A stretch of 38,614 nucleotides of DNA from positions 1 through 38,614 of the forward strand of contig JAJZUI010000006.1 of the NCBI GenBank assembly GCA_021847175.1. Direction: 5' to 3'. The translations under genes and the position numbers were made by a program. Shown here piece after piece: positions 22,475 to 29,712 of the stretch. The notes below the pieces were generated by a model that was given only the letters and a program-made list of their open reading frames with translations, made no database searches and had not been told where the DNA came from. This DNA is from Pseudomonadota bacterium (lineage in GTDB: Bacteria; Pseudomonadota; Alphaproteobacteria; Acetobacterales; Acetobacteraceae). Every line of letters starts with the position of its first letter. The first letter of the stretch is position 1.

Positions 22475-23514
22475 ACCAGGCCGTGAACCCCTGGAGCGAA
22501 ACCCGGATCTGGAACGGCGGCGAGTTCCCGCTGGAGCGCGGCGGCAGGCTCGCGAAACTGGAGATCGCTTACGCCACCGCCGGTACGCTGTCGCCGGACG
22601 GGCGCAACGCGGTGCTGCTTACCCATGGCTACACGTCGAGCCACCGTTTCGCCGAGCCCGCTTCCGACGGCGCGGAGGGCGGCTGGGCGCTGCTGGTCGG
22701 GCCCGGCCGCGCGGTTGATACCAACAAGCTGTTCGTCGTGGCACCCAACATGCTCGGCTCCTGCCATGGCACCACCGGCCCCGCGAGCATCGACCCAGCG
22801 ACTGGTGAGCCCTATGGCCCGACGTTTCCGGAATACACCGTCGCCGACATGGTGCGCGGGCAGAGGGCGCTGCTCGATGCGCTGGGCGTCAAGCACCTGG
22901 TTGCCGTGGTCGGCCCCTCCTATGGCGGGTTTCAGGCTTTCCAGTGGGCCGTGACGTTCCCGGACTTCATGACCGGCATCGTCGCCGCGGTCACGGCGCT
23001 GAAGCGCCCGCGCGACGAGAACGCCAACACCTCCGCCGACCTCGCCAAGGGCTTCGAGCACGACCCCGGCTGGAACGGCGGGCACTGCTATCCCGGCGGC
23101 ATCAAGGCGACGATGGCGAAGCTCAGGGTCAGGACGCTCAAGAACTATGGCATCGAGGCGCGGCTGGCGCCGAAATACCCGGACGCCGGGGAACGCGAGC
23201 GCGCGATCGAGGCGATCGCCGCGAAATGGGCCGAGGAATTCGACCCCAACTCGCTGATCGCGCTGCGCCGTGCGCTCGACTTCTACGACATCACGCCGCA
23301 TGTCGGCCGGATCAGGGCCAAGGTGCTCTACGCGATCTCGCGCACCGACAAGCTCTTCCCGCCCTCGCTGGAGGGGCCGACCATGGCGGCGTTCCGCGCG
23401 GCCGGGGTGGATGCCACCTACACGCTGATCGACAGCGAGCTTGGCCATTCAGCCTCCGGCGACGACGCGGCGAAATGGGAGCCGGCGCTGCGGGACTTCA
23501 TGGCGCGACTTTAG
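22471..23514 (+). CDS. Alpha/beta hydrolase, homoserine O-acetyltransferase-like
   Basis: The 347-residue protein resembles MetX: the N-terminal LAKLEIAYATAGTLSPDGRN, THGYTSSHRF oxyanion region, nucleophile Ser150 in VVGPSYGGFQAFQW (MetX has GGSMGGMQ), Asp293 in SRTDKLFPP and His326 in ELGHSASG. True MetX acetylates homoserine for methionine synthesis; without a met gene nearby and with a changed nucleophile elbow this copy is more likely an esterase or acyltransferase of the pathway. The GTG start overlaps the previous stop. The stop codon lies inside the first unit of a 14-nt tandem repeat. Confidence 0.85.
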   Translation: MNQAVNPWSETRIWNGGEFPLERGGRLAKLEIAYATAGTLSPDGRNAVLLTHGYTSSHRFAEPASDGAEGGWALLVGPGRAVDTNKLFVVAPNMLGSCHGTTGPASIDPATGEPYGPTFPEYTVADMVRGQRALLDALGVKHLVAVVGPSYGGFQAFQWAVTFPDFMTGIVAAVTALKRPRDENANTSADLAKGFEHDPGWNGGHCYPGGIKATMAKLRVRTLKNYGIEARLAPKYPDAGERERAIEAIAAKWAEEFDPNSLIALRRALDFYDITPHVGRIRAKVLYAISRTDKLFPPSLEGPTMAAFRAAGVDATYTLIDSELGHSASGDDAAKWEPALRDFMARL

Positions 23515-23544
23515 GGGCGCGACTTTAGGGGCGCGACTTTAGGG
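23503..23544 (+). repeat. 14-nt tandem repeat, three copies
   Basis: GCGCGACTTTAGGG occurs three times in perfect succession, followed by a partial copy. The first unit holds the last codons and TAG stop of the hydrolase gene; the others lie in the spacer. Strand slippage is the likely origin. Confidence 0.85.
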
Positions 23545-23550
23545 GCGCGA

Positions 23551-23580
23551 TTGTCCTGGCGCGCGCGCCGCGTGTAGGCT
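23551..23580 (+). promoter_or_regulatory. Candidate internal promoter before the amidohydrolase pair
   Basis: TTGTCC (23551-23556) and TAGGCT (23575-23580) are 18 nt apart, 20 nt before the ATG at 23601. It could give the second half of the operon separate control. This is the only sizeable gap in the operon. Confidence 0.4.
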
Positions 23581-23600
23581 GCGGCGCGGGAGAAAACGCC

Positions 23601-24662
23601 ATGCCGCACGCGGCTTCGGGCATCGATTGCGACATCCATCCGGCGCTGCCGTCGATTTCGGCGCTGTTTCCGTATCTGCCGGCCTACTGGTCGGAGCAGC
23701 TGCGGGTGCGCGGCACGGACGGGTTCGACTCCATCCTCTACCCGCCGAACGCGGGGTTTTCCTGTCGGGCGGACTGGCGGGACGGCGCCAAGCCCGGCAC
23801 GAGCCTGGAGGCGCTGCGCCGCCACGCGCTCGACGGGTTCGGCACCCGCATCGCGGTCTGCAACCTGCTCTACAACGTCGCCGCCGTGCGCAACGCGGAC
23901 CTCGGCACGGTGCTGGCGCGCGCCATGAACGACTGGCTCGCGGCCGAATGGCTGGACCGCGAGCCAAGGCTGCGAGCGGCGATCCATATCGCACCGCAGG
24001 ACCCCGGCGCCGCCGCGGAGGAGATCGAGCGCCGCGCCGCCGATCCCCGCTTCGTCCACGTGCTGCTGCCGGCGATGGACGAGACGCTGTTCGGCAAGCG
24101 CCTGTTCCGCCCGATCCACGAGGCCGCCGCGCGCCACCGCCTGCCGCTTGCCATCCACGCGCAGATGACGGCGACTCACGCCACCACCTCGAACGGCTGG
24201 CCCTCGCATCTCGCCGAGGACCACATCGCCATGGCGCACGCGTTCCAGGCGCAGTTGCTTAGCTTCGTGTACGAAGGCGCGTTCACGGCCTTCCCGGAGC
24301 TGCGACTGGTGTTGCTGGAAAGCGGCTTCGCCTGGCTGCCGAATTTTCTGTGGCGCGCCGACCGCACCTGGAAGGCGATGCGCGCGGAGGTGCCCTGGGT
24401 GGACACGCCGCCCTCCGCCATCCTGCGCGAGCACGTGCGCATCGCGCTGCAGCCGGCCGAGGCGCCGCCCGACCCTGCGCAGCTCCCGATACTGCTCGAG
24501 CAGTTGGGCGGCGACGAGCTGCTGCTGCTCTCCACCGACTGGCCGCACGCGCAGTTCGCCGGCAACGACCCGTTTCCCGCCGGCTTTCCCGCGACCCTCC
24601 GCCGTCGCGTGGCGGAGGACAATCCCCGTGCCGTCTATCCCCGCATCGAGGTGAGCCCATGA
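23601..24662 (+). CDS. Amidohydrolase family protein (ACMSD-type), first paralog
   Basis: The 353-residue protein belongs to the amidohydrolase-2 group that includes aminocarboxymuconate-semialdehyde decarboxylase. It has DCDIHP with metal ligands Asp11 and His13, a His-rich stretch LAIHAQMTATHATTS near residue 190, the FVYEGAFTAFPELRLVLLES strand, and LLLSTDWPHAQF near the end with the conserved Asp. Such enzymes decarboxylate or hydrolyse ring-cleavage products. It clearly resembles the next gene along its whole length, and its stop overlaps that start (ATGA). The N-terminus is about 15 residues shorter than in the paralog. Confidence 0.85.
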   Translation: MPHAASGIDCDIHPALPSISALFPYLPAYWSEQLRVRGTDGFDSILYPPNAGFSCRADWRDGAKPGTSLEALRRHALDGFGTRIAVCNLLYNVAAVRNADLGTVLARAMNDWLAAEWLDREPRLRAAIHIAPQDPGAAAEEIERRAADPRFVHVLLPAMDETLFGKRLFRPIHEAAARHRLPLAIHAQMTATHATTSNGWPSHLAEDHIAMAHAFQAQLLSFVYEGAFTAFPELRLVLLESGFAWLPNFLWRADRTWKAMRAEVPWVDTPPSAILREHVRIALQPAEAPPDPAQLPILLEQLGGDELLLLSTDWPHAQFAGNDPFPAGFPATLRRRVAEDNPRAVYPRIEVSP

Positions 24663-25789
24663 CGCCCGACGACGGATTGGTTCTCGCGGATCGTGCCGCG
24701 CGCGGCGAGGCGCGGCTGAAAATCATCGACTGCGACGTGCACCATGCGTTGCGCAGCGCGGCCGACCTCAAGCCGTTTCTCGCCACGCGCTGGCAGGAGC
24801 ATCTCGATCGTTACGGTTTCCGCGTGCCGACCCCGTTCCTGTCCTCGCCGCAATACCCGAAGGGTGCGCCGGCCCTCTCGCGCACGGACTCCTGGCCGCC
24901 CAACGGCGGGCCGCCCGGTAGCGACCTCGCCTTCCTGCGCGAGCAACTGCTGGACCGCTGGGGCATCAGCTTCGGCCTGCTTCACTTCCTGTTTCCCGGC
25001 GCGATGGACCAGCGCAACCAGAGCTTCGGCAACGCGCTCGCCCGCGCGCTCAACGAATGGCAGGTGGAGCACTGGACGCGGCACGAAAGGCGGCTCAAGG
25101 CCGGCATCATCCTGCCTGGCGAGGATGCGGACGCGGCGGTGGCCGAGATCGAGCACTGGGCCGGGCATACCACAGCGGGAGGGGGCGATTTCGTGCAGGT
25201 GGCGCTCGCTACCCACACGATCGAGCTGCTGGGCCGGCGCCGCTACTGGAGGATCTACGAGGCTGCCGCGGCTGCGGGCCTGCCGCTCTGCCTGCACACG
25301 ATGGGCTATAACGGCCGCGCGGTGACGCCAGCGGGCTGGCCCTCCTTTTATGTCGAGGAACACCACGAGGTTGCGATATCGCAACAGACGGTCGTGGCCT
25401 CGCTGATCCTGGAGGGTGTGCTGGAGCGCATCCCGGACCTCAAGGTGGTGATCGTGGAGGCGGGCTTTGCCTGGGTGCCGGGCTTCGCCTGGCGGCTCGA
25501 CCATTACTGGTCGCGCTTCCGCGACGAGCTTGAGCATGTCACGCGCCCGCCCTCCGAGACCATCCGCGAGCGCTTCTGGTTCACCTCCCAGCCCGCGGAC
25601 GAGCCGGAGAAGCCGGAGCAGCTGCGCCAGACCATGGACTGGATGGGCTGGGATCGGCTGCTCTTCGCGACGGACTATCCGCACTGGGACATGGACAACC
25701 CCGAGCACGCCTTCCGCATGCCGATGAGCGACGAGGAGAAGCGCATGGTCTTTGCCGGCAACGCCGAGCGTGTGTACGGGCTCTCCTGA
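24659..25789 (+). CDS. Amidohydrolase family protein (ACMSD-type), second paralog
   Basis: The 376-residue protein has IDCDVHHALRS with metal ligands Asp26 and His28, LCLHTMGYN near residue 215, EEHHEVAISQQTVVASLILE near 237, and LLFATDYPHWDMDNPEHAF near the end with the catalytic-type Asp. It shares a pattern with its upstream neighbour, for example GFAWVPGFAWR against GFAWLPNFLWR. The ATG at 24659 overlaps the previous stop; an open frame further upstream runs through the paralog and is not coding. The two may form a heteromer or act on successive intermediates. The Rieske gene begins directly after its stop. Confidence 0.88.
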   Translation: MTPDDGLVLADRAARGEARLKIIDCDVHHALRSAADLKPFLATRWQEHLDRYGFRVPTPFLSSPQYPKGAPALSRTDSWPPNGGPPGSDLAFLREQLLDRWGISFGLLHFLFPGAMDQRNQSFGNALARALNEWQVEHWTRHERRLKAGIILPGEDADAAVAEIEHWAGHTTAGGGDFVQVALATHTIELLGRRRYWRIYEAAAAAGLPLCLHTMGYNGRAVTPAGWPSFYVEEHHEVAISQQTVVASLILEGVLERIPDLKVVIVEAGFAWVPGFAWRLDHYWSRFRDELEHVTRPPSETIRERFWFTSQPADEPEKPEQLRQTMDWMGWDRLLFATDYPHWDMDNPEHAFRMPMSDEEKRMVFAGNAERVYGLS

Positions 25790-26203
25790 GTGGCCAGGCA
25801 CGTCGTCGCAAAGGCGGAGGAGATTCCGCCAGGCAGCCGCAAGCTGGTCACGGTCCGCGGCCGCGAGATTGGCATCTTCAACCACGAGGGCGAGTTCTTC
25901 GCGCTGCTGAACCGCTGCCCGCACCAGGGGGGCGCGCTGTGCAAAGGCACGCTGGTCGGCCTCGTCACATCGGACGCGCCCGGTACCTATGATTATTCAC
26001 GCCCCGGCGAGATGCTGAAATGCCCGTGGCACGGCTGGGAATTCGACCTGCGCACCGGGCAATCCTATTGCGATCCCAAATCGACCTGGGTGCGCGCCTA
26101 CGAGGTGACGGTGGAACCCGGCGAGGTGCTGGCCAAGGGACCGTTCGTCGCGGAAACCTTCCCGGTCAGCATCGAGGAGAATTACATCGTGGTGGAGCTG
26201 TAG
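25790..26203 (+). CDS. Rieske [2Fe-2S] ferredoxin-type protein
   Basis: The 137-residue protein is a single Rieske domain with both cluster-binding pairs: Cys43-x-His45 in CPHQGG and Cys78-x2-His81 in CPWHGWEFD. Cys51 follows the first pair, and residues 52-75 form a longer insert than in small ferredoxins. It is likely the electron carrier of a dioxygenase or monooxygenase, but no oxygenase alpha subunit or reductase is encoded here, so its partner must lie elsewhere. The GTG start follows the amidohydrolase stop without a gap, which shows tight coupling. Confidence 0.9.
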   Translation: MARHVVAKAEEIPPGSRKLVTVRGREIGIFNHEGEFFALLNRCPHQGGALCKGTLVGLVTSDAPGTYDYSRPGEMLKCPWHGWEFDLRTGQSYCDPKSTWVRAYEVTVEPGEVLAKGPFVAETFPVSIEENYIVVEL

Positions 26204-26210
26204 GAACGGC

Positions 26211-27380
26211 ATGACGATCAAGGGGAAGGCGTTCATCGCCGGTGCCTACGAGCACCCGACGCGCAAGGCGCCGGACAAGTCCGTCATGCAGCTGCACGCC
26301 GAGGCCGCGCGGGGTGCGCTGGAGGATGCCGGGCTTACCAAGGACGACGTGGACGGGTATTTCTGCGCCGGCGACGCGCCGGGCATGGGTGTGTTCTCCG
26401 TCGCCGATTACATGAATCTCCGGTTGCGCCACGTGGATTCCACGGATACCGGCGGCTCCTCCTACCTGGCGCACGTGGCGCACGCGGCTGAGGCGATCGC
26501 GGCGGGCAAGTGCAACGTGGCGCTGATCACGCTCGCCGGTCGCCCGCGCAGCGAGGGCATGGCGACCGGCACCGCGGCGCGCCAAGGCAACCCTGGCCAG
26601 CCGGAGGTCGGGTTCGAATATCCGTACGGGCTCACCGTCGCCAACGGCTATGCCATGGCGGCGATGCGCCACATGCACGAGTTCGGTACGACATCGGAGC
26701 AACTGGCCTGGGTTAAGGTCGCCGCTTCCCACCACGCGCAGCACAACCCCAACGCGATGCTGCGCGACGTGGTGACGGTGGAGCAGGTGCTGGCGAGCCC
26801 GATGGTCACCACACCGCTGCACCGGCTCGACTGCTGCGTCATCTCGGATGGCGGCGGCGCGCTGGTGGTGACGCGCGAGGAAATTGCCCGCGGCCTCAAG
26901 CGCCCGTTGGTGCGCGTCATCGGCGCTGGGGAGTCGCCCAAATTCTCGGGCGGCGGCTTCATGGACCTGACCTACACCGGCGCCCGCTTCTCTGGCGCCG
27001 CGGCCTTCGCGGAAGCCGGCGTCAAGCCCGCGGATATCCAGTACGCCTCCATCTACGACAGCTTCACCATCACCGTGGTGATCCAGATCGAGGATCTCGG
27101 CTTCTGCGAAAAGGGCAGGGGCGGGGCCTTCGTTGCCGACGGCAACCTGATCAGCGGCGTGGGCAGGCTGCCCTTCAACACGGATGGCGGCGGGTTGTGC
27201 AACAACCACCCTGCGAACCGCGGCGGCATGACCAAGGTGATCGAGGCGGTGCGCCAGCTTCGCGGTGAAGCGCACCCGAAGGTGCAGGTCCCCGGCTGCA
27301 CGCTCGCCCTCGCGCACGGCACCGGCGGGCTGATCGCGACGCGCCACGGCAGCGCCACCCTCATCATGGAGCGGATCTGA
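26211..27380 (+). CDS. SCP2-type thiolase-like protein lacking the nucleophilic Cys
   Basis: The 389-residue protein has the thiolase fold of the lipid-transfer (SCP2) branch. The loop that normally carries the acyl-accepting cysteine reads DTGGSSYLAHVAHAAEAI, so Ser or Gly replaces Cys. The later histidine segments NNHPANRGG and LAHGTGG and the IYDSFTITVVIQIEDLGF block are present. Together with the DUF35 protein encoded 1 nt overlapping downstream this recalls the Ltp2-ChsH2 pair of steroid side-chain degradation, where the thiolase-like subunit is a retro-aldolase for acyl-CoA. A related carbon-carbon cleavage is the best guess here. It starts 7 nt after the Rieske stop. Confidence 0.85.
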   Translation: MTIKGKAFIAGAYEHPTRKAPDKSVMQLHAEAARGALEDAGLTKDDVDGYFCAGDAPGMGVFSVADYMNLRLRHVDSTDTGGSSYLAHVAHAAEAIAAGKCNVALITLAGRPRSEGMATGTAARQGNPGQPEVGFEYPYGLTVANGYAMAAMRHMHEFGTTSEQLAWVKVAASHHAQHNPNAMLRDVVTVEQVLASPMVTTPLHRLDCCVISDGGGALVVTREEIARGLKRPLVRVIGAGESPKFSGGGFMDLTYTGARFSGAAAFAEAGVKPADIQYASIYDSFTITVVIQIEDLGFCEKGRGGAFVADGNLISGVGRLPFNTDGGGLCNNHPANRGGMTKVIEAVRQLRGEAHPKVQVPGCTLALAHGTGGLIATRHGSATLIMERI

Positions 27381-27766
27381 TGGCAGAGCGGCGTTATCCC
27401 GAGCCTGTGGTCACGCCCGAGACGGGTGAGTTCTGGCAGGCGGCGAAGGAAGACCGCCTGCTGATCAAGCGCTGCCGCGCATGCGGCAAGTTCCACTGGT
27501 ACCCTCGCGCCGTCTGCCCCCACTGCATGAGCGGCGAGACGGAATGGGTGGAGGCGGAAGGCGATGGCACCATCTATAGTTTCTCGGTGATGGAGCGCGC
27601 CGAGGTGCCCTACGCCATCGCCTATGTGGAACTCGCCGAGGGCGTGCGCATGATGACCAACATCGTGGACTGCCCCTTCGCCGGGATCCGCATCGGCCAG
27701 GCGGTACGCGTCCGCTTCGCGCCGACCGAGGGGGGCGGCAAACTGCCTGTCTTCGTGCCGGCCTAG
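27380..27766 (+). CDS. DUF35 Zn-ribbon/OB-fold protein, acyl-CoA binding partner
   Basis: The 128-residue protein has the classic DUF35 layout: an N-terminal helix, a rubredoxin-like zinc ribbon with Cys32-x2-Cys35 and Cys46-x2-Cys49 (RCRACG...VCPHCMSG), and an OB fold with GTIYSFSVMERA and an IGQAVRVRF ending. Such proteins bind the acyl-CoA and stabilise a thiolase-like catalytic partner. The start overlaps the thiolase stop (TGATG). Its TAG stop shares the tetranucleotide CTAG with the stop of the convergent anti-sigma gene. It closes the operon. Confidence 0.92.
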   Translation: MAERRYPEPVVTPETGEFWQAAKEDRLLIKRCRACGKFHWYPRAVCPHCMSGETEWVEAEGDGTIYSFSVMERAEVPYAIAYVELAEGVRMMTNIVDCPFAGIRIGQAVRVRFAPTEGGGKLPVFVPA

Positions 27767-27990
27767 CCGCCCGGCCGCTCGCGCAACGCCAGCGCCCGCG
27801 CCTCGCCTTGCGCGTCGGCGGGAAGGCGGACACGCGCCAGCACCGATCGCGTGGCACGCAACTGGGCGAGGAAGGCGCGGCACATCGGGCAGAACGCGAG
27901 ATGCCAGCGCACGCCCGCCCATTTCCGGGCACCGAGCGCGCCCTCGGTGTATTCCGTCAGCATCTCCGAAACGTCGCTGCAGACCAGCAT
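27763..27990 (-). CDS. Putative zinc-binding anti-sigma factor
   Basis: The 75-residue protein contains a zf-HC2/ZAS motif, His30-x3-Cys34-x2-Cys37 in WHLAFCPMCRAFL, with a further Cys4 near the start. These proteins bind sigma factors and may release them upon oxidation of the cysteines. No membrane helix is present, so it is cytosolic. AAGGAGG lies 7 nt before the ATG at 27990; upstream extension has no family resemblance. The gene is divergent from an ECF sigma gene, 88 nt apart, which is the likely partner although pairs are usually co-directional. Confidence 0.8.
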   Translation of the reverse strand: MLVCSDVSEMLTEYTEGALGARKWAGVRWHLAFCPMCRAFLAQLRATRSVLARVRLPADAQGEARALALRERPGG

Positions 27991-28031
27991 GCGTTGCCCT
28001 CCTTGGCATAACGCGTGACGCCCCCACTTGT

Positions 28032-28042
28032 GACACAGTGTC
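28032..28042. promoter_or_regulatory. Small inverted repeat between sigma and anti-sigma genes
   Basis: GACAC-A-GTGTC is a perfect 5-bp inverted repeat at the middle of the divergent spacer, 36 nt before the sigma ATG. It is a possible regulator site, too short to be certain. Confidence 0.35.
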
Positions 28043-28078
28043 CATGCGCACGCCAAACGGTCGGTTGGGGAGGCCGCG

Positions 28079-28819
28079 ATGACGGATAGCGAGTTCGACG
28101 ACCCGGCGTTCATCGCCCGCCTCCAGGCCGGCGAGGATGCCGCCTACCGCAGGCTCGTGCACCGCTTCCACGCCGCCATGGTTCGTGTCGCAAACGGCAT
28201 CATCGGCTCTCGCGCCCAGGCGGAGGAGGTGGTCCAGGATTCCTGGGCTGCCGTCTTCACCGCCATCGACCGTTACGAGCCCCGCACCACGCTCGCCGCC
28301 TGGCTGTTCACCATCGTCGCCAACCGCGCCCGCAGCCGCATCCGTGCGGAGGGGAGGCTCACCGGCCTGCCCGCTTCCTTCGGGGGCGCGGAGGATCGCG
28401 CGGTGCCACTCTCCGCCTTCCAGCCGGATGGCCACTGGATCGATGCTCCGCAACTATGGGAGGAGCTGGACCCGGAGCGCGAGTTCGCCGGCCGCCAGCT
28501 CTGGGAGCACGTGCAGGCGGCGATCGAGCGGCTGCCGGAAAACCAGAAGGCGGTGATCGTGCTGCGCGACATCGAGCAGCGCACGCCGGAGGAAACCTGC
28601 GAGATCCTCGGCATCTCGGAGCCCAATCACCGCGTGCTGCTGCACCGGGCACGCGTGAAGGTCCGCAACGCCATCGACGAACTGGTCCGGCCAAAGACCG
28701 GTGGTGCAGCGCCCGCCCGCAAGGGCGCCCTGCAGCGCCTCTGGGATTGGCTCTACTGGCCCCCATTCTACGAACCGAGGTTCTACAAACCGAGGAACTC
28801 CCGTCCGGCCTTCGCGTAG
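28079..28819 (+). CDS. ECF-type RNA polymerase sigma factor
   Basis: The 246-residue protein has sigma region 2 at about residues 22-90, with AEEVVQDSWAAVFTAIDRYE and the LAAWLFTIVANRARSRIR DNA-melting part, and region 4 at about 145-205, with IERLPENQKAVIVLRDIEQR and the helix-turn-helix EETCEILGISEPNHRVLLHR. A longer linker (95-140) separates them. Region 1.1 and region 3 are absent, as in ECF sigmas. GGGGAGG precedes the ATG. The C-terminal tail (PPFYEPRFYKPR) comes from a 15-nt tandem duplication and overlaps the convergent gene by 37 nt. The anti-sigma gene lies divergently upstream; the inducing signal is unknown. Confidence 0.88.
   Translation: MTDSEFDDPAFIARLQAGEDAAYRRLVHRFHAAMVRVANGIIGSRAQAEEVVQDSWAAVFTAIDRYEPRTTLAAWLFTIVANRARSRIRAEGRLTGLPASFGGAEDRAVPLSAFQPDGHWIDAPQLWEELDPEREFAGRQLWEHVQAAIERLPENQKAVIVLRDIEQRTPEETCEILGISEPNHRVLLHRARVKVRNAIDELVRPKTGGAAPARKGALQRLWDWLYWPPFYEPRFYKPRNSRPAFA
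28766..28795. repeat. 15-nt tandem duplication
   Basis: TTCTACGAACCGAGG is followed by TTCTACAAACCGAGG. It encodes FYEPR-FYKPR at the sigma factor C-terminus. On the other strand it supplies the TAG stop of the lyase gene twice in the same register (28783 and 28768). Confidence 0.8.
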
Positions 28820-29634
28820 TCGTCGGCGCGCGTGAGCCGCCGCACCAGCGTCGCGTCCGGCTGGTTGGCGAGCGATGCGGGCGGGTTACCGGCGCGCAGA
28901 TGCGCCAGTGTTTCATAGGCTGCGCGCATCGCCGCCATCACCGGCTGGTGCCCCTGCAACGCGACGCGCACGCCGTCCTCCGCGCGCGGCTCGGCCTTGC
29001 TGCCGCCGAGGATGACCGGCAGGCCGGTCGCCGCATGGATGGCGACGACGTCTTCCCGCCGGTCGGCGCCCGCGAGGAACAGCGCGTCCGCCCCCGCCGC
29101 GGCATAGGCGCGGCAGCGGGCAAGTGCGTCCGCAGCGCCGGTCGCGGCGAGGGCGGAGGTGCGAGCGACGATGACGAAGTTCGGGTCCGTTCGCGCCGCC
29201 AGCGCCGCGCGCAGCTTGCCCAGCCCCGCCTCCAGCGGCAGCAACGTCGTGCCCTTCGCGCCATAGGGCTGCGGCAGGTCGGTATCTTCGAGCGTCATCG
29301 CCGAAACGCCCGCCGCCTCCAGCTCCACCACCGTCCGCGCCGCGCCATGGGCGTTGCCGTAGCCGTGGTCGGCGTCCACCAGCAGCGGCGGGCCGCCGGG
29401 GACGGCGCGGGTGATGCGCCGGCACTGCTCCGCGAATTCGGTGAGCGTGATGGAGACCAGGTCCGGCGTGCCCAGGATCGCGAGCGAGGCGACGGAGCCC
29501 GCGAACATCAGCGCCTCGAAGCCGAGATCCGTGGCGGCGCGTGCGGAAAGCGGGTCGAACACGGACCCGGGATGGACCACCCGCCCGCCGGCGAGCAGGG
29601 CGCGGAACGCGGCGCGGGGAGCGGGTAGGGGCAT
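28783..29634 (-). CDS. Isocitrate lyase/PEP mutase superfamily protein
   Basis: The 283-residue protein has the ICL/PEPM barrel: HPGSVFDPLSARAATDLGFE at 21-40, the metal-binding VDADHGYGN at 86-94, and SAMTLEDTDLPQPYG near 121-135 with the conserved Glu-Asp. The KKCGH loop of isocitrate lyase is missing, so true ICL is excluded. Closest in feel are oxaloacetate decarboxylases and carboxyphosphonoenolpyruvate/methylisocitrate lyase-like enzymes of about 285 residues; the exact one cannot be fixed. It stands alone, convergent with the sigma gene and divergent from the nucleoside hydrolase gene, 78 nt apart. Confidence 0.85.
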   Translation of the reverse strand: MPLPAPRAAFRALLAGGRVVHPGSVFDPLSARAATDLGFEALMFAGSVASLAILGTPDLVSITLTEFAEQCRRITRAVPGGPPLLVDADHGYGNAHGAARTVVELEAAGVSAMTLEDTDLPQPYGAKGTTLLPLEAGLGKLRAALAARTDPNFVIVARTSALAATGAADALARCRAYAAAGADALFLAGADRREDVVAIHAATGLPVILGGSKAEPRAEDGVRVALQGHQPVMAAMRAAYETLAHLRAGNPPASLANQPDATLVRRLTRADDYAKAGREFLGL

Positions 29635-29712
29635 GGCGTGGCCTCGCGTTGACAGGCCGCCAGCCTGCCTCTTTCATCGCGCGACCGGAAGGCAGGCCCA
29701 CAGCATCGCGCC

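Noticed and set aside
23503-23544. Short tandem repeat as a CRISPR-like array
   Set aside because: The units are only 14 nt, contiguous without spacers, and no cas gene is near.
28783-29634. PrpB acting with the PrpF-like protein in a methylcitrate cycle
   Set aside because: The two are 12 kb apart on separate units, and prpC and prpD are absent from the window.
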